A DNA stretch of 64,000 bases from Lamellibrachia satsuma (taxonomy: Eukaryota > Annelida > Polychaeta > Sabellida > Siboglinidae): contig BSQZ01000009.1 in NCBI GenBank assembly GCA_033239005.1, positions 4,372,752 through 4,436,751 on the forward strand, read 5' to 3'. The position numbers and the translations under genes were made by a program. This document shows, piece after piece, positions 1 through 12,845 of the stretch (position 1 is its first letter; the number at the start of each line of letters is the position of its first letter). The notes under the pieces are model-generated. The model was not told the origin of the DNA. It did no database searches and saw only the letters and a list, made by a program, of their open reading frames with translations.

Positions 1-62
1 TGAATAATTTTTTTTAAATTGTCCATGAAAGTCCTAATATGAATCACAGAACCAGACACTGT

Positions 63-250
63 GACATGACATAACACATATAACATAACACATATGACAT
101 AACACATATGACATAACGCACATGACATAACACATATTCGTCAGCTTCATTGTCGCACTTGGTGGATCGAGATTTGTCTGATATGCTGCATGACGATGAT
201 GACGATGACGATAATGACAGTGATGACAATGATGATGACGACGACGACAA
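63..250. repeat. Short tandem repeats
   Basis: The first part repeats the motif gacataacacatat about five times with small changes. It is followed by a GAT/GAC trinucleotide tract. No gene is seen here; the open frames across it are low-complexity His/Ser runs. Confidence 0.8.
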
Positions 251-628
251 AATGGAGTTATGCTTTGTAAACGTTCGAGACTAAACACATTACACTTATT
301 ACAATGTGGTTTGACAACACTAGAGACCAGGATACTAAGAGGAGACCAAATAGAAGTGTTTAAAATAGTGAATGGTTATGAGGATGTTGATAGGAATATG
401 TTCTTCAAACTTAAAGAAGGCAGTAGAACCAGAGGACACAAAGCAGCATTAGTTAAGGAGCAGTGTAGGTTGGACACGAGAAAGTACTCTTTCTCACAGA
501 GGGTGATAAATGAATGGAACAAACTGCCAAATTGTGTTAATGCTAGTAGTGTGAACATGTTTAAAAATAGAATTGACAGATATCTGATAAGGGCGGGCTA
601 TACATAAATGAGAAAATTGTTGGACTCT
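251..628 (+). mobile_element. CR1-like family A, 3' fragment (copy 1)
   Basis: The frame ending at 607 encodes the C-terminal end of a non-LTR retrotransposon ORF2. It matches the C-terminus of the near-complete element ending at 27833 almost residue for residue (LRGDQIEVFKI, FSQRxINEWNKL, SSVNMFKN, RAGY). After the stop it keeps the start of the shared 3' UTR (ttgttggactctcgat). The fragment is 5'-truncated, as is usual for LINEs, and directly abuts another piece of the same family. Confidence 0.85.
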
Positions 629-631
629 CGA

Positions 632-2253
632 TATGTCGGAATATTCTAAAATATGAAATTGAGAGTATCATCGATAAATTTGTTCCCTTGAAAAAACAAG
701 GAAAACGGTCTAGACAGAAAAACTTTTCAAAAGAAGCTATTAAAAAATAGTGTTTAAGCAAATTATGTGGACGGTTTATAGACGTACCAGAAAGGATGAA
801 GACTATGCAAATTACAAAGAGGCACTTAACCTAGCTACAACTGAAATTAGAAAATCTAAAAGAACCTTTGAACAAAATTTGACAGGTAATATAAAAAATG
901 ACAGCAAGAGTTTCTATGCTTATGTAAGGAGTAAACAGAAAGTTCGAGATAAGGTCGGACCACTGGAAAACAAAAGGGGAAACATAATTTCAGACTGGTT
1001 TCAAATGACAGAGGTCCTGAATGAGTATTTCAGCTCAGTTTTTACCACAGAAGATATCAGCTCACTTCCAGTTCCATTTACTACATTTGAGGGCAATAAA
1101 GCAGAACATTTAGGGTAATTATGTGTAACTCTTGAAATGATAGCAAAGAAAATTAAGAAGGTGAAAAATCATAAATCACCTGGAGTTGATGGGACACCAC
1201 CAAAACTACTTAAGGAAATTGTTGAGCAAATTAGTACACCACTTGCAAAATTGTTTAACTTGTCACTAGAAGAAGGAGTAGTTCCTTAAGAATGGAAAGA
1301 AGCAAACTTTACGCCGCTATTTAAGAAGGGATCACGGAACAAGCCAGAAAATTGGTCACCAGTGGATGTTGTCTACTTAGATTTTCAGTAATCTTTCGAT
1401 AAAGTGCCACATCAAAGATTGTTACTTAAGCTAAAAGCCCATGGTATAGGTAATGATGTAATCAACTTGATAAAAAAGTGGCTTACACACAGAAGACAGA
1501 GAGTAATAGTAGATGGTGAGATTTCAAACTGGAAATCTGTTTTGAGTGGGGTACCACAGGGATAAGTTTTAGGCCCTATATTGTTTTTAATATATATAAA
1601 TGATTTGGAAGATGACATATCTAGCAAAGTACTCAAACATACATGTTAAGTTTTAGGCCCTATATTGTTTTTAATATATATAAATGATTTGGAAGATGAC
1701 ATCTAGCAAAGTACTCAAATTTGCAGATGATACAAAAGTATTCAGAAAGGTTACTAATGACGTGGGATTGCTGCTTCGAAAAGAAATCAAATTCTAGGGC
1801 TAATTAAGAGAACTATCATGTATAAGGAGAAACAGATAATTGTACCCCTGTAGAAAGCAATAGTTAGACCACATTTGGAATATTGTATTCACGCATGGAG
1901 GCCGTGTTGTAAAAAGGATATAGACAAGCTAGAAAGGATACAACGAAGAGCACCTAAAATTATTCCAGAATTTAGAGACCTTAGTTACGAAAGTCGATTA
2001 TTACAATGTATTACTAGAGACCATGAGACTAAGAGGAGACCAAATCGAAGTGTTTAAAATAGTGAACGGTTATGATGATGTTGATATGAATATGTTCTTC
2101 AAACTTAAAGAAAGCAGTATAACCAGAGGACACAAAGCAGCATTATAGTTAAGGAGCAGTGTAGGTTGGACATGAGAAAGTACTTTCTCACAGAGGGTGA
2201 TAAATGAATGGAACAAACTGCCAAATGATTGTGTTAATGCTAGTAGTGTGAAC
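632..2253 (+). mobile_element. CR1-like family A, decayed ORF2 copy (copy 2)
   Basis: This aligns with the middle and end of ORF2 of the element at 24960-27833, starting at the linker after the endonuclease domain (near 25835 there). The stretch 750-1118 is still open and carries the RT N-terminal region (YRRTRKDEDYANYKEAL, FYAYVRSKQK). Beyond it come stops, frameshifts and deletions: RT motif A reads DFQ-stop-SFDKVPH, a segment is lost near 1362, and another is lost near 1760 just after the FADD box. A short open piece (1875-2057) keeps the late RT/thumb region. It ends abruptly in the SSVN codons at the serpin repeat. Confidence 0.85.
1564..1719 (+). repeat. 84-bp tandem duplication inside the decayed RT
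   Basis: The block aagttttaggccc through ctagcaaagtactcaaa occurs twice, with starts 84 bases apart. It duplicates the RT region between the PQG and FADD motifs. The family A element at 26.9-27.0 kb has only one copy, so the duplication occurred after insertion or in this copy's source. Confidence 0.85.
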
Positions 2254-2702
2254 AACTCTCGCCCGCCGTCGCTGCTTTCATTCGTCACGTCAATGAACGC
2301 CTTGTGCACCGCGCTCGACAAATACAACTCTCGCCCGCCGTCGCTGCTCTCATCCGTCACGTCAATGAACGCCTTGAGCACCGCGTTCGACAAATACAAC
2401 TCTCGCCCGCCGTCGCTGCTCTTATCCGTCACGTCAATGAACGCCTTGAGCACCGCGCTCGACAAATACAACTCTCGCCCGTCGTCGCTGCTTTCATCCG
2501 TCACGTCAATGAACGCCTTGTGCACCGCGCTCGACAAATACAACTCTCGCCCGCCGTCGCTGCCCTCCTCCGTCACGTTAAAGAACGCCTTGTGCACCGC
2601 GCTCGACAAATACAACTCTCGCCCGCCGTCGCTGCCCTCCTCCGTCACGTTAAAGAACGCCTTGTGCACCGCGCTCGACAAATACCATTCTCGCCCGCCG
2701 TC
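2254..2702 (-). repeat. 72-bp x 6 in-frame repeat of the serpin pre-loop segment
   Basis: Six copies start every 72 bases (2254, 2326, 2398, 2470, 2542, 2614), followed by a short partial copy. Each encodes a 24-residue module of the type DGGRELYLSSAVHKAF plus [FI][ND]VT[DE]ES/EGS on the minus strand. Copies differ by a few substitutions and stay in one frame. Unlike most of the window, the DNA is GC-rich. Confidence 0.95.
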
Positions 2703-3584
2703 CATGCCCGACATGTCGACCTTCCCCGCCGTAAACACGCCACCCATACCGAGCGCCACCACCACGTCCGTCAAAGGACAGCTCTGCTCGAAACGGAAAT
2801 TGGGCAAGGAGACGTCGACGTCCACCAGACGACCTCAGGAGGCGTCCCGCAGCGCCTCGTGCAAGCGGTCAGCGGTGAGGGTCTTCTCGAGCGACTCGAG
2901 GCCGTCTAGCTGACGCGGCAGTAGAACGAACATGGCGAGTTAATCGCCGACGTACGGCAACCGGAGGACCTGGCAGTCAAGCGTAGCTTCAAGCGATGTT
3001 GGAACATCATGTTGATGTTGACCGTCTCCTGGGCATTAGCAATGAACAGTGAGTCGCGAGTACAGCGGGAGTCGAACTTGGTCGCCCAGTCGCCCTTGAA
3101 TAAACGGCGTTCACGAGAACCATGGCTGTGAGGCTGTCGATGGAACCGGCCGGCAGAAGGTCTGTAATCTTCTGCGCCGTTTGTTCCTCCACCCATTTTT
3201 TGATAGCGAGACGAGATCCCTCGGGGTCACTAATGAAGTCGGACAACATTGCCTCTGCCCCGTAGAGTCTCTTGCTGGCGCTGACGATGTCGTCAAGGAA
3301 CTTTTAGCGAGAGCAGCCGAGATGGACAGTGGCGACACGAAGATGTTATCGCCAGGTGTCATCGCTGATATCTGTCGGTACACATCCAGGGCGAAGGCCA
3401 CATTCGCCGCGACAAATTCACCCATGGATTGTGCCTCTGGTTTCACCACCGACGACGCGCTGGTAACCGACAAGACCGGGTCCACGGCAATCGTGGTCTG
3501 GAACAGTTCGAAAGACATCTTCACATGTCCACATGGAAAGTCAGCAAACCCGAAAGCTGCGTTGACGAACAAGACACTGAACAT
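2254..3584 (-). pseudogene. Serpin-like pseudogene, 3'-truncated
   Basis: Serpins are serine or cysteine protease inhibitors of about 380 residues. On the minus strand a short hydrophobic leader is followed by the helix A segment (NVAFALDVYRQI, DNIFVSPLSISAALA). A frame change and loss of perhaps 60-80 residues follow. Then come YGAEAMLSDF, the SRLAIKKWVEEQT / KITDLLP helix, VLVNAVY, FKGDWATKFD, a stretch of the beta-sheet core, and HKAFxxVTEEGS just before the reactive-centre loop. At least three frames are needed to read it, so it is broken. The reactive-centre loop and C-terminus are absent: the region before the loop is repeated six times, then joins family A retrotransposon DNA. No intron is evident. 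It could be a retrocopy or a decayed single-exon gene. Confidence 0.85.
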
Positions 3585-3599
3585 TGATGTATTATTATA

Positions 3600-4908
3600 A
3601 TTATCATCTCGCCTGCGTTATACAAAACATGCTAGACAAATGTATTAATATTGATGGGTTCTATTCTAGACATATGCGTCTGGAGGGGGCAATTGGCACT
3701 TCCCCCCTGGATTTGGAGCGTGCGTGTGTGCGTGCTTGCGTGTCATAGTCAACGTACATACTACGTCACAGTTGGCATGTTTTGTTTTGCATTGCGCTAA
3801 ATGTTTTTACTCAAGATGTGATATGTGTAGCATCTCACCATAAATAAAATTCAGTCTAAATTCTAAAAAAAAACACTACAGTTGTGTGTATTCAGTGCAA
3901 GGGTTCAGTATATTTTTTCACCAGTCCGTCAGAGGGCGACTCTCGTTGTTGCGATCAACGTTTGAAACGCCAGGGAGCAGGTCAGTGTGTTACGACTCGG
4001 AGTCTTTTGTAGATATCTATAAAGGGCTCTGTTACGCCTATGTTAAATGCAAACGAAATATCAGCGATCAGCTGCATCGTAAAAGCAATGTGAACACAAA
4101 AGTAGCCATGTATGTTCACTGTGACTGCACAGTATTGAACAAGGTATGAATACGAGAACGACCTCATGATTTCACATTGACGAGCGTGCAAGCATAGGCC
4201 CTATGTGCGCGTGCGTGTGTAAAATAATACGTTCAACAATGAATTCACTGAAAGCCAATGTTACGAGAGAACATAATATAAACTCGTCAGTAATGTTGCC
4301 TGCTGAACTAAGAAGCGCTAAGCCGACTGCTCGTGGCAAAACAAACAATGGTCCGTCCTCGGGCAAACCACCGATTAGACTTTTCTGGCCTCGCAACAGT
4401 AAACGGAAACATCCAAGCACGTCCCTCTCTTCCAATGCCCCATACGTTCCATTGTCTCAATACGCCTTCAATATAAACACATACATGTGCCTACCTGAAC
4501 GAGTAGACGTGAAAATGACGAATTGACACTCCCGTTGTGACCGTAGCAGATGATCAATGGAGGAATGGCGACTTATCTCGACTGAGCAGACGTGGTCAAG
4601 TTGTCATGGGTGACGGTGTGTACTTAATCAGAGGACAACATTTTGCATCGATGTTTATTTACATAACTTCTTTCCAATAACATTGTGTAAACGCGTCCGT
4701 TATACAGAGGTGACCGTTACAGCCATGCGTCCACTAGGTTAGGTTTTGCTGCCTTAACGCGTAAGTTCAATTGAACCGTCTACATACAACTGAACAGAAT
4801 ACGTCTACGTCAAAATACAAATGGGATAGCTTATGTGCTGGAATCCTAAGCATGATGCAAACATACTTTCGAATACTCAGAAATATCAGAAAAACAAAAC
4901 TTAAAGGT
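3600..4908. other. No recognisable gene
   Basis: I see no family match here. Open frames on both strands (for example 3886-4149 and 4203-4526) lack recognisable domains, repeats or splice context. A short (GT)n-like tract lies near 3720. Confidence 0.5.
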
Positions 4909-5395
4909 TCCTCCTGGATTCGATTTTTTTGCTAGTCTCATTTCAAATTAATTTTGCGAAAAATCGAACCTATCAAGTATCCATTGCAATATGCAAGCTC
5001 GTTTGTGCAATTTGTGTGTGTTGTTTCTGTGAAATCATCAGACAAAGTATTGCATTACTTAATGTTTGGTCAAACATTAAGTGAGGTGAAAATGGAAACG
5101 CTGAAAACTCACAAATTTCACCCTTGGTGAATTTCGTAACTGTGTCATGTGATCAGTGAGAGGACGGAAGTCAATCCCATGATCCCATTGACAACCATAA
5201 TGTTTACCATTATATATCCACCATTTTGAGCTTTACGAGATTGAACAATTAAAGTCAATTCTTTCGAAGATATGAAACATATTTATTAAATCATTAAATG
5301 GATGTTACATAAACTATTCACACACTACATGTTTGGACACCGACGAACCGGATTTGCGATAGGCTATGTCAGTTGAGGGTGGCGTGTTAAGTCTT
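4909..5395 (+). repeat. Dispersed ~490-bp repeat, copy 1
   Basis: It aligns end to end with 62748-63238 in the same orientation. Shared blocks include ttcctcct..attcgatttttt, agctcgtttgtgcaa, ttacttaatgtttggtcaa, gtgaaaatggaaa, atggatgttac and tcagttgaggg. No coding potential, terminal inverted repeat or clear target-site duplication is visible. It ends just before the RT fragment at 5398. It may be a non-autonomous transposon or an untranslated part of one. Confidence 0.8.
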
Positions 5396-5397
5396 TA

Positions 5398-6408
5398 ATG
5401 TTAGCTGTGAGCGGCTGGAGACAGGAACAACCGAGTACTTATGCGAGGATTCTTTTCGTGGACTTTAGCTCGGCCTTTAGCACAATAATTCCTGTGAAGT
5501 TGTTTGACAAACTTGTATCTCTGAATGTGCATCCTGCCATCTGTCACTGGACTCTCAACTTTCTTCTTCGCAGGCCTCAATCTCTCATGGTCAACAACTC
5601 TCTCTCCAAACCTGTTATTCTTAACACTGGTGCCCCACAAGGCTGCGTGCTTTCTCCTTTCCTTTTCACTCTCTTTACAAACGACTGTGTATCTGGTAAC
5701 CAATCTGTTCGCGTGGTTAAGTTCTCGGATGGCACCACTGTAATTGGCTGTGTCAACAATGCTAACGAGTCTGTGTATAGAGAGGAAGTTCAAAGACTGG
5801 TTGGCTAGTGTAAGAACAACAACCTGGTACTAAACATATCCAAAACGAAGGAAATGATCATTGATTTTCGCAAAAAGAAAACACCCATCCACCCCCTTTT
5901 CATTGACGGTGCTGAAGTCTTGCAAGCTGACTCTGTAAAATTTTTGGGTTCGACTATTTCAAAAGATCTTTCCTGGTGTAATAACTCGATTGACATCATT
6001 CAAAAAGCACAAAAGCGCATGAACTTCCTTAGACACCTCAAACGATTCGGCTTATCTCAAGCAATATTAACACGTTTCTACTGCGCAGTTATTGAAAGTG
6101 TCTTGTCATTTTCTATTACTGTCTGGTTTGGTTGCGCAAGCCAAGATGAAATTAATCAAATTGAATCAGTCGTCAAGAACGCTTCTAAACTAATCGTGTT
6201 AAATATGCCGTCCATCAGGTCTCTTTATCGATCTCGTAGTTTGCGCAAATCCAAGCGTATTGTACAAGACGCATATCATCCAGCCAACCATCTCTTTGAA
6301 CTTCTTCCCTCCGGTAAGCGCTACCGTTGCATAAAAACTAAAACGACGCGATTCAACAATAGTTTCTATCCTCAAGCGCTGAGATTTTTAAACGGAGAGC
6401 CAGCATAA
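5398..6408 (+). pseudogene. Non-LTR retrotransposon RT (L2/Rex1-like), inactive
   Basis: One frame runs through RT motif A (FVDFSSAFSTIIP), the APQGCVLSP motif, and a C-terminal region typical of L2/Rex1-type elements (SKTKEMIIDFRK, FLGSTISKDLSW, FLRHLKRFG, SLRKSKRIVQDAYHP, LLPSGKRYR, NSFYPQALRFLN). An in-frame TAG at 5806-5808 replaces the residue expected to be Trp. The catalytic FADDT box reads FSDGT, so the second aspartate is lost. The endonuclease domain and N-terminal RT are missing. The clade assignment is from remembered family motifs. Confidence 0.85.
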
Positions 6409-6640
6409 ATGTCTTGCCTCTTGCAGGTAGTTGCAATGTCGCGTTTTTTTCTTTTTTTTTCTTTTGCAATCTATTATATTACTCTCGTTTGTTTTTAACT
6501 GATTTTAGTATTACGATTGTGATATGTAATGTTTAGTTCCGAGTATTATTGGGTGCATGCGTGTATGTTTGTGCTAACGCCACAACACTACGAATTCCTT
6601 GTACTTGCTACTTGGTAATAAAACGTATCTTTATCTTTAT
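6409..6640 (+). mobile_element. 3' UTR and tail of the L2/Rex1-like fragment
   Basis: T-rich sequence follows the RT stop and ends in a short tandem atctttatctttat, the style of 3' tail seen in L2/CR1-type LINEs. The exact end is inferred. Confidence 0.5.
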
Positions 6641-7320
6641 GCATCTTTTTAAATAACACTGACTGACCTCGTTTCGCACCATTTACCGGTGTTAGTTTAC
6701 ACTGTACGTAAGAACTGGTAACTACTAGTTAGAATATTTACCGTCGTTTCATGATTGCACAGCACCATGCATGTCTACATACAAGTATAAATGTATATGT
6801 TACTGACATCGTTAACTTTACTACACAAATTAGTCATGCGTCGTTTATGATATAGTTACCTGAGTCATACAACAGTCGCTACAATGGGTACAGTTCAACA
6901 CGAAACCAGATGCGTACATGCCAATGTAAGTTAATACCCACTCGTCTGGCAAAGTCACGATCTCTCTCCGCGGCTCGGCTCGAACAAACATGGATGCTAT
7001 CGACATCCACACACCTATACACTAATGTCATCTCGTCTGCAAGGCTTTCCAAGTTACCTTGCAGGTAAGTTGCCCGACAGTTTGTGGTTACATTCGTTTA
7101 TTGGTTTTACACATGGCGACGTTGATATGCTGACTGAGTGTTCATTGGTGAGTTGGCAAGATGAAACGACAAGCAGTGGTACGACACTGACACCGCTGGT
7201 ACAGCGTGTCAGTGACTGCACCGCGTATCCATTGCTGTTTGGGGAGCGGCGTAAAACGTGTAGGTGTTGCCTAATATTAAAGGTACAAAGTCTGATCTTT
7301 TTGTTGTTGGATACATTATA
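6641..7320. other. No recognisable gene
   Basis: Nothing identifiable. An open frame from 7025 continues only because it runs into the (AT)n array. Confidence 0.5.
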
Positions 7321-7321
7321 C

Positions 7322-7446
<125 letters not shown>

Positions 7447-7722
7447 CAGTCACAACCACCGCCCAAATGTGTTTCGATGAACGACAATTTTAAATATAAA
7501 TTTACCGTTATCTGTTTAATTTGAATATTTTGACTCGAATATCGTGTTTACATAGCATGCTGAACGACAAGGTCGATGTACATAGACATATAACAGACAC
7601 GTTTTACTTTTAATATACCACACTCGCCACGAGTCTAACAACGCGGTCGTTGCTGAGTTATAATTCTGATAATTATTTTGTTCAACCATACATCTATTTT
7701 CGAAATCATGTGTCAACTTCAT

Positions 7723-8079
<357 letters not shown>

Positions 8080-8570
8080 GCATGAAAACACGGAGTGATG
8101 TGTGATATTAAGTAAACATCACTATACCTAGGAATAAGTTTGACATTGTGGATAATGCAAGTTTATTTTGCTTAGAATAACCTGACAAAATCGAAACAGA
8201 TTCGTTGTAAAAATAATATGTAGCATTGTCGACACACACAGAATGATCGTGAAGTGCCTTAGTAAATAACTGTGGGTCAGCGGGGGGGGAGCTGTGACGT
8301 AGTCATTAGAGGATTTAGTGAGTTTGCTCTGCGGTAACCAGTGGCGGATTACCATAGGGGCCACTGGAGCACGTACCCCCTGGTCCCGAGCTCCTGGGGC
8401 CCACTCAAGGAAAAAAATCCTGAAATTCAACAGATATAGGCATAGCTGCCCAGAGGTTGCGTGTTTTTTCAGGCTGAACTTGAGTTAGATGAGTATGCAC
8501 AATCTAGTGTGAACAACATAACTAATCTGCAATGGCTCTGTGAAATAATATGGTCCAGTCGTGCGAACGC

Positions 8571-8749
8571 TCTGTATACATTCAAGTCTGTATACATTCA
8601 AGTATGTATACATTCAAGTCTGTATACATTCAAGTCTGTATACATTCAAGTCTGTATACATTCAAGTCTGTATACATTCAAGTCTGTATACATTCAAGTC
8701 TGTATACATTCAAGTCTGTATACATTCAAGTCTGTATACATTCAAGTCT
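8571..8749. repeat. 16-bp minisatellite, about 11 copies
   Basis: The unit tgtatacattcaagtc is repeated almost perfectly. It lies inside the hAT-like copy 1. The sister element has no equivalent, so it expanded after the two diverged. Confidence 0.97.
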
Positions 8750-8929
8750 GCATTCACCGGTGTAATCATTGCCCTGGAATAACTGGAAGAAGATCGGATC
8801 GACAAAGCCAGATGTTACGTGTTGTCCTTCAAACATGTTCACTTCATCATAACATTAGAGACTATTGAGCAGTCGGCTTCCTCTGACCACATTTCTAGTA
8901 CAAACAATCTAACCTCTGCTAAAGAGTCA

Positions 8930-9430
8930 ACCACTACAATCGCCCAGCTGCAGCAAGAGAGGTCCTACCCAGAAAAATGGAATGCATTCTTTGAGTTAGC
9001 GGGAAGATTTGTGATTGGAGCGAGCAAACCGCGCAATGGTGGTAGACAGAGGCACCGGTCGTGAGAACATGTTCGCTGATATAACTGACACCCCCAGTGA
9101 CCCAACAGCTCTGTCCACACCCGTCACGGATATCGGAGTGTTAGCAGCGATGGCCAAGCACAACAATAACAACAACAACAACAACAACGATATCTAAGTG
9201 GGTACGACTGCATCCCAGTAGAGCTGTTAAAGTACGCGGACATATATCTAGCAAACCCCATGGCGGAAATCTTCAACGGCGCGCTCGAACACTAGGAACT
9301 ATTGGAGCTCGGTAGAGGTGTTTTAATCCTTAACACCGACCGCATTTCCTAGGAATGGCGGATGACCAAGAAACTTGGCTCATTGTTGGGAGACGCAGAG
9401 GATGTCGCACGCCGAAAGCAACTCGCAAAT
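8930..9430 (+). pseudogene. Captured reverse-transcriptase fragment in hAT-like copy 1
   Basis: Broken frames read QQERSYPEKWNAFFELAGRF, then VLAAMAKHNNN, then GYDCIPVELLKYAD..NPMAEIFNGALEH, then LELGRGVLI. These resemble the start of the RT domain of a non-LTR element, where a D.IP.E.LK segment precedes the fingers. An (AAC)n tract interrupts it, and several stops are present. The same RT is represented differently in the sister element. Confidence 0.6.
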
Positions 9431-9633
9431 GTCGCATTTCATTACCCATAGCCAAAGTGGAATTGTATCATAGTGTTACGAAAACAATATGTGTCACATG
9501 GGACGCCATGGAAACATGAAAGCAATTAATATGCGTGTGTGTTCATAAAAATTACCACGTCAGGGGTGTGGGGCCTCACGATCCCACCTTGCTCCAGGCT
9601 CCCAATACCCTTTAATCAGCCTCTGGCGGTAAC

Positions 9634-10558
<925 letters not shown>

Positions 10559-11965
10559 CAATGTTTATTAAAATAATCGGACCAACACTTGCTTTGCAAG
10601 GTTATGGGACATAACGCACACACCGTGCGTTTTTGGCATTTTTACCTCACATGTGCAATATTATGATGTCTTAATTTGAATATTATTCTGTGTCGCAGTT
10701 TCCCGTGGTTACTATACAAAGTCTACTTTGGTAAGGACAATGGTTATAATTCTAAATCCTAATTTTTAATGTGAACAACTTACCACCCGTTTTATTTCTG
10801 CGGCAGCCTCTGATACGAATGTCGATATGTAGCTCCTTCTGGCCATATAACTAGATGTGGGTGGGTTTTATGTCGCAAAAACTGGGCTTTATGCCCCAAG
10901 CTACTCTATGTCGCTTCTAAATCATATAGGTAAAAAGAAAAGCAGCAACATGTTTGACTGCTGTGCCTCCATCTTGACTATATTTTTTCATTTTTATAGG
11001 AGTATGTGAACTTGCATTCTGAATATACTTACACCAGCGGCGTCGGAACAAAAATCCCAGTAACAGCGACGTGTTTGCCCTGTAAACCGTTAGTGTTATG
11101 CTTTCAGTTACTGATTGAATAGAGAAACTCACTGAAAAAAACGCAGCTAAAAATAAATGTTCGTGCAGTGACAAATCGAATTGCCCTCCACGCGTGACTG
11201 TCTTAATTTGGCCCCGTTCAGAAACTGTTGCTATTTGAATGGCGACAGTCGCAATTAATCACAAAGAGGAAGTCACGCAGCGCGTCACGAGTAACCTATA
11301 TACTATCTGGAGGGAAATTCCCTTTGAAACCCCTCGTTGTTTCTTAGTGGTATGATTTAACTTGTAGCTACTTCGTTCACATTCATCGGTTAGTCAGGCG
11401 GTACACGAGCTTTCTGGCAATGGTATTTATTACGTAATATCAAAGCGGCCGAGGCGTGGGTATCCACGCGACCCGTGTCCATAATGGATCGGCATTAGAA
11501 AGTCAAATAGTTAACCCTGCCAACAGCGATGTCATATATGTGCTCCAACCGATAATTGGACTTAGGTGCATATTGCATGACATTTTAGCATCACTGTGAA
11601 ATATTGACGCCCCCCATCAAGATTATATCTATGTAAATAGTTTGTTTTTAACAAGCGATGTCGCCTAATACTCTTACATACCCATATCTGCTAGTCAGAA
11701 ATGTATGCCTTGAGCCAGCTGAGGTCTCCTCGCTGATGCAAGAAAAGAAAGTGTTAATGGATTACGTTGCTCTTTCCGTCCCGTCCAAGGATGACGGATG
11801 ATCACTTAATAAGTAAACAATATTGCGGAGCCTTTGTCACAAATCACTCTTATGCTTAGTTAATTAATTAATTGTGATGAGCTGATAAATATTCGGGTTA
11901 ATGTATATATATATATATAATGTATATTAATGCATTAACTGAATTACCAGTTACATCAACAATGG
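10559..11965. other. No recognisable gene
   Basis: No domain, repeat family or splice structure is recognised. A short AT run lies at 11903-11920. Confidence 0.5.
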
Positions 11966-12342
11966 TAAGTCAAACCAAACCCAGAGACGACGACATCACC
12001 TAAAGCCAAACCCAGAGACGACGATATCACCTCAAGCTAATCCCAGAGACGACGATATCACCCCAAGCCAAACCCACAGACGACGATATCATCTCAAGCC
12101 AAACCCACAGACGACGATATCACCTCAAGCCAAACCCAGAGACGACGATATCACGTCAAGATAAACCCAGAGCCGACGATATCACCTCAAGCCAAACCCA
12201 GAGCCGACGATATCACTTCAAGCCAAACTCAGAGCCGACGATGTCACCTCAAGCCAAACCCAGAGACGACGATATCACCTCAAGCCAAACCCAGAGACGA
12301 CGATATCACCTCAAGCCAAACCCAGAGCAGACGATGTCATCA
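11966..12342. repeat. 31-bp minisatellite, 12 copies
   Basis: The unit contains agccaaacccagagacgac followed by gatatcacctca. The gatatca block recurs at exact 31-base intervals from 11992 to 12333. Variants include agccgac for agacgac and gatgtca for gatatca. Confidence 0.97.
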
Positions 12343-12837
12343 GCTTTCATTACAAACACATTATGACAATGCTATGTCAGTAATGTGACATATCGTTTAC
12401 ATCTCGGCGACAAACCAGTATCCGGTTTCTTAGTCAATTCAGTGACCGTGTGAAACTTAACCTGAATTAGTGAGTTCGTTTTGGGAGTGACGCCGATAGA
12501 ATATCGTCTCGGCGAAATCAGCTATCACGATTAGCTTGAAACAAAGACTGCTCCCAGACACACACTGACGACTTGCTAACTGATCATAACATTATAATTA
12601 TAGTTTTCACAGTTTCACTTTTTGGAGACGTCCGTTTTCTTTTTGCGATAATGTTGTAGTGGTCGTATTTTTCATGGCTGCGGTACATACTAAAGTTTAA
12701 GTTTGTTATTCTGGTGATAACGATTATGACAATTTGCGTACTTAGAATGCGTCAGTTTCCAGAAAAGTACCGACCAAGAGATGTACTGAACTGGATTTGA
12801 CTTTCGTCATGTCCATGCGTCATATTTTGTTTTTCGC
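12343..12837. other. No recognisable gene
   Basis: Unassigned DNA between the minisatellite and the hAT-like element; no supported coding region. Confidence 0.5.
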
Positions 12838-12845
12838 TGTATATG

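Larger units (their letters stand above)
8339..9625 (+). mobile_element. Non-autonomous hAT-like element, copy 1
   Basis: The ends are cagtggcggatta and taatcagcctctg, imperfect terminal inverted repeats. The element is flanked by a perfect 8-bp direct repeat gcggtaac (8331-8338 and 9626-9633), the duplication length typical of hAT transposons. It shares its termini and much of its interior with the element at 12846-14061. There is no transposase. It contains an 11-copy 16-bp minisatellite and part of a reverse transcriptase that is shared with the other copy. Confidence 0.88.

Noticed and set aside
2197..2913. Long plus-strand open frames (238 and 201 residues) with Ser/Pro- and Arg-rich repeats
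   Set aside because: They are antisense shadows of the 72-bp serpin repeats; a unit divisible by three stays open in several frames.
11966..12342. A CRISPR array (regular 31-bp spacing)
   Set aside because: The units are contiguous with no unique spacers, and the genome is eukaryotic; it is a minisatellite.
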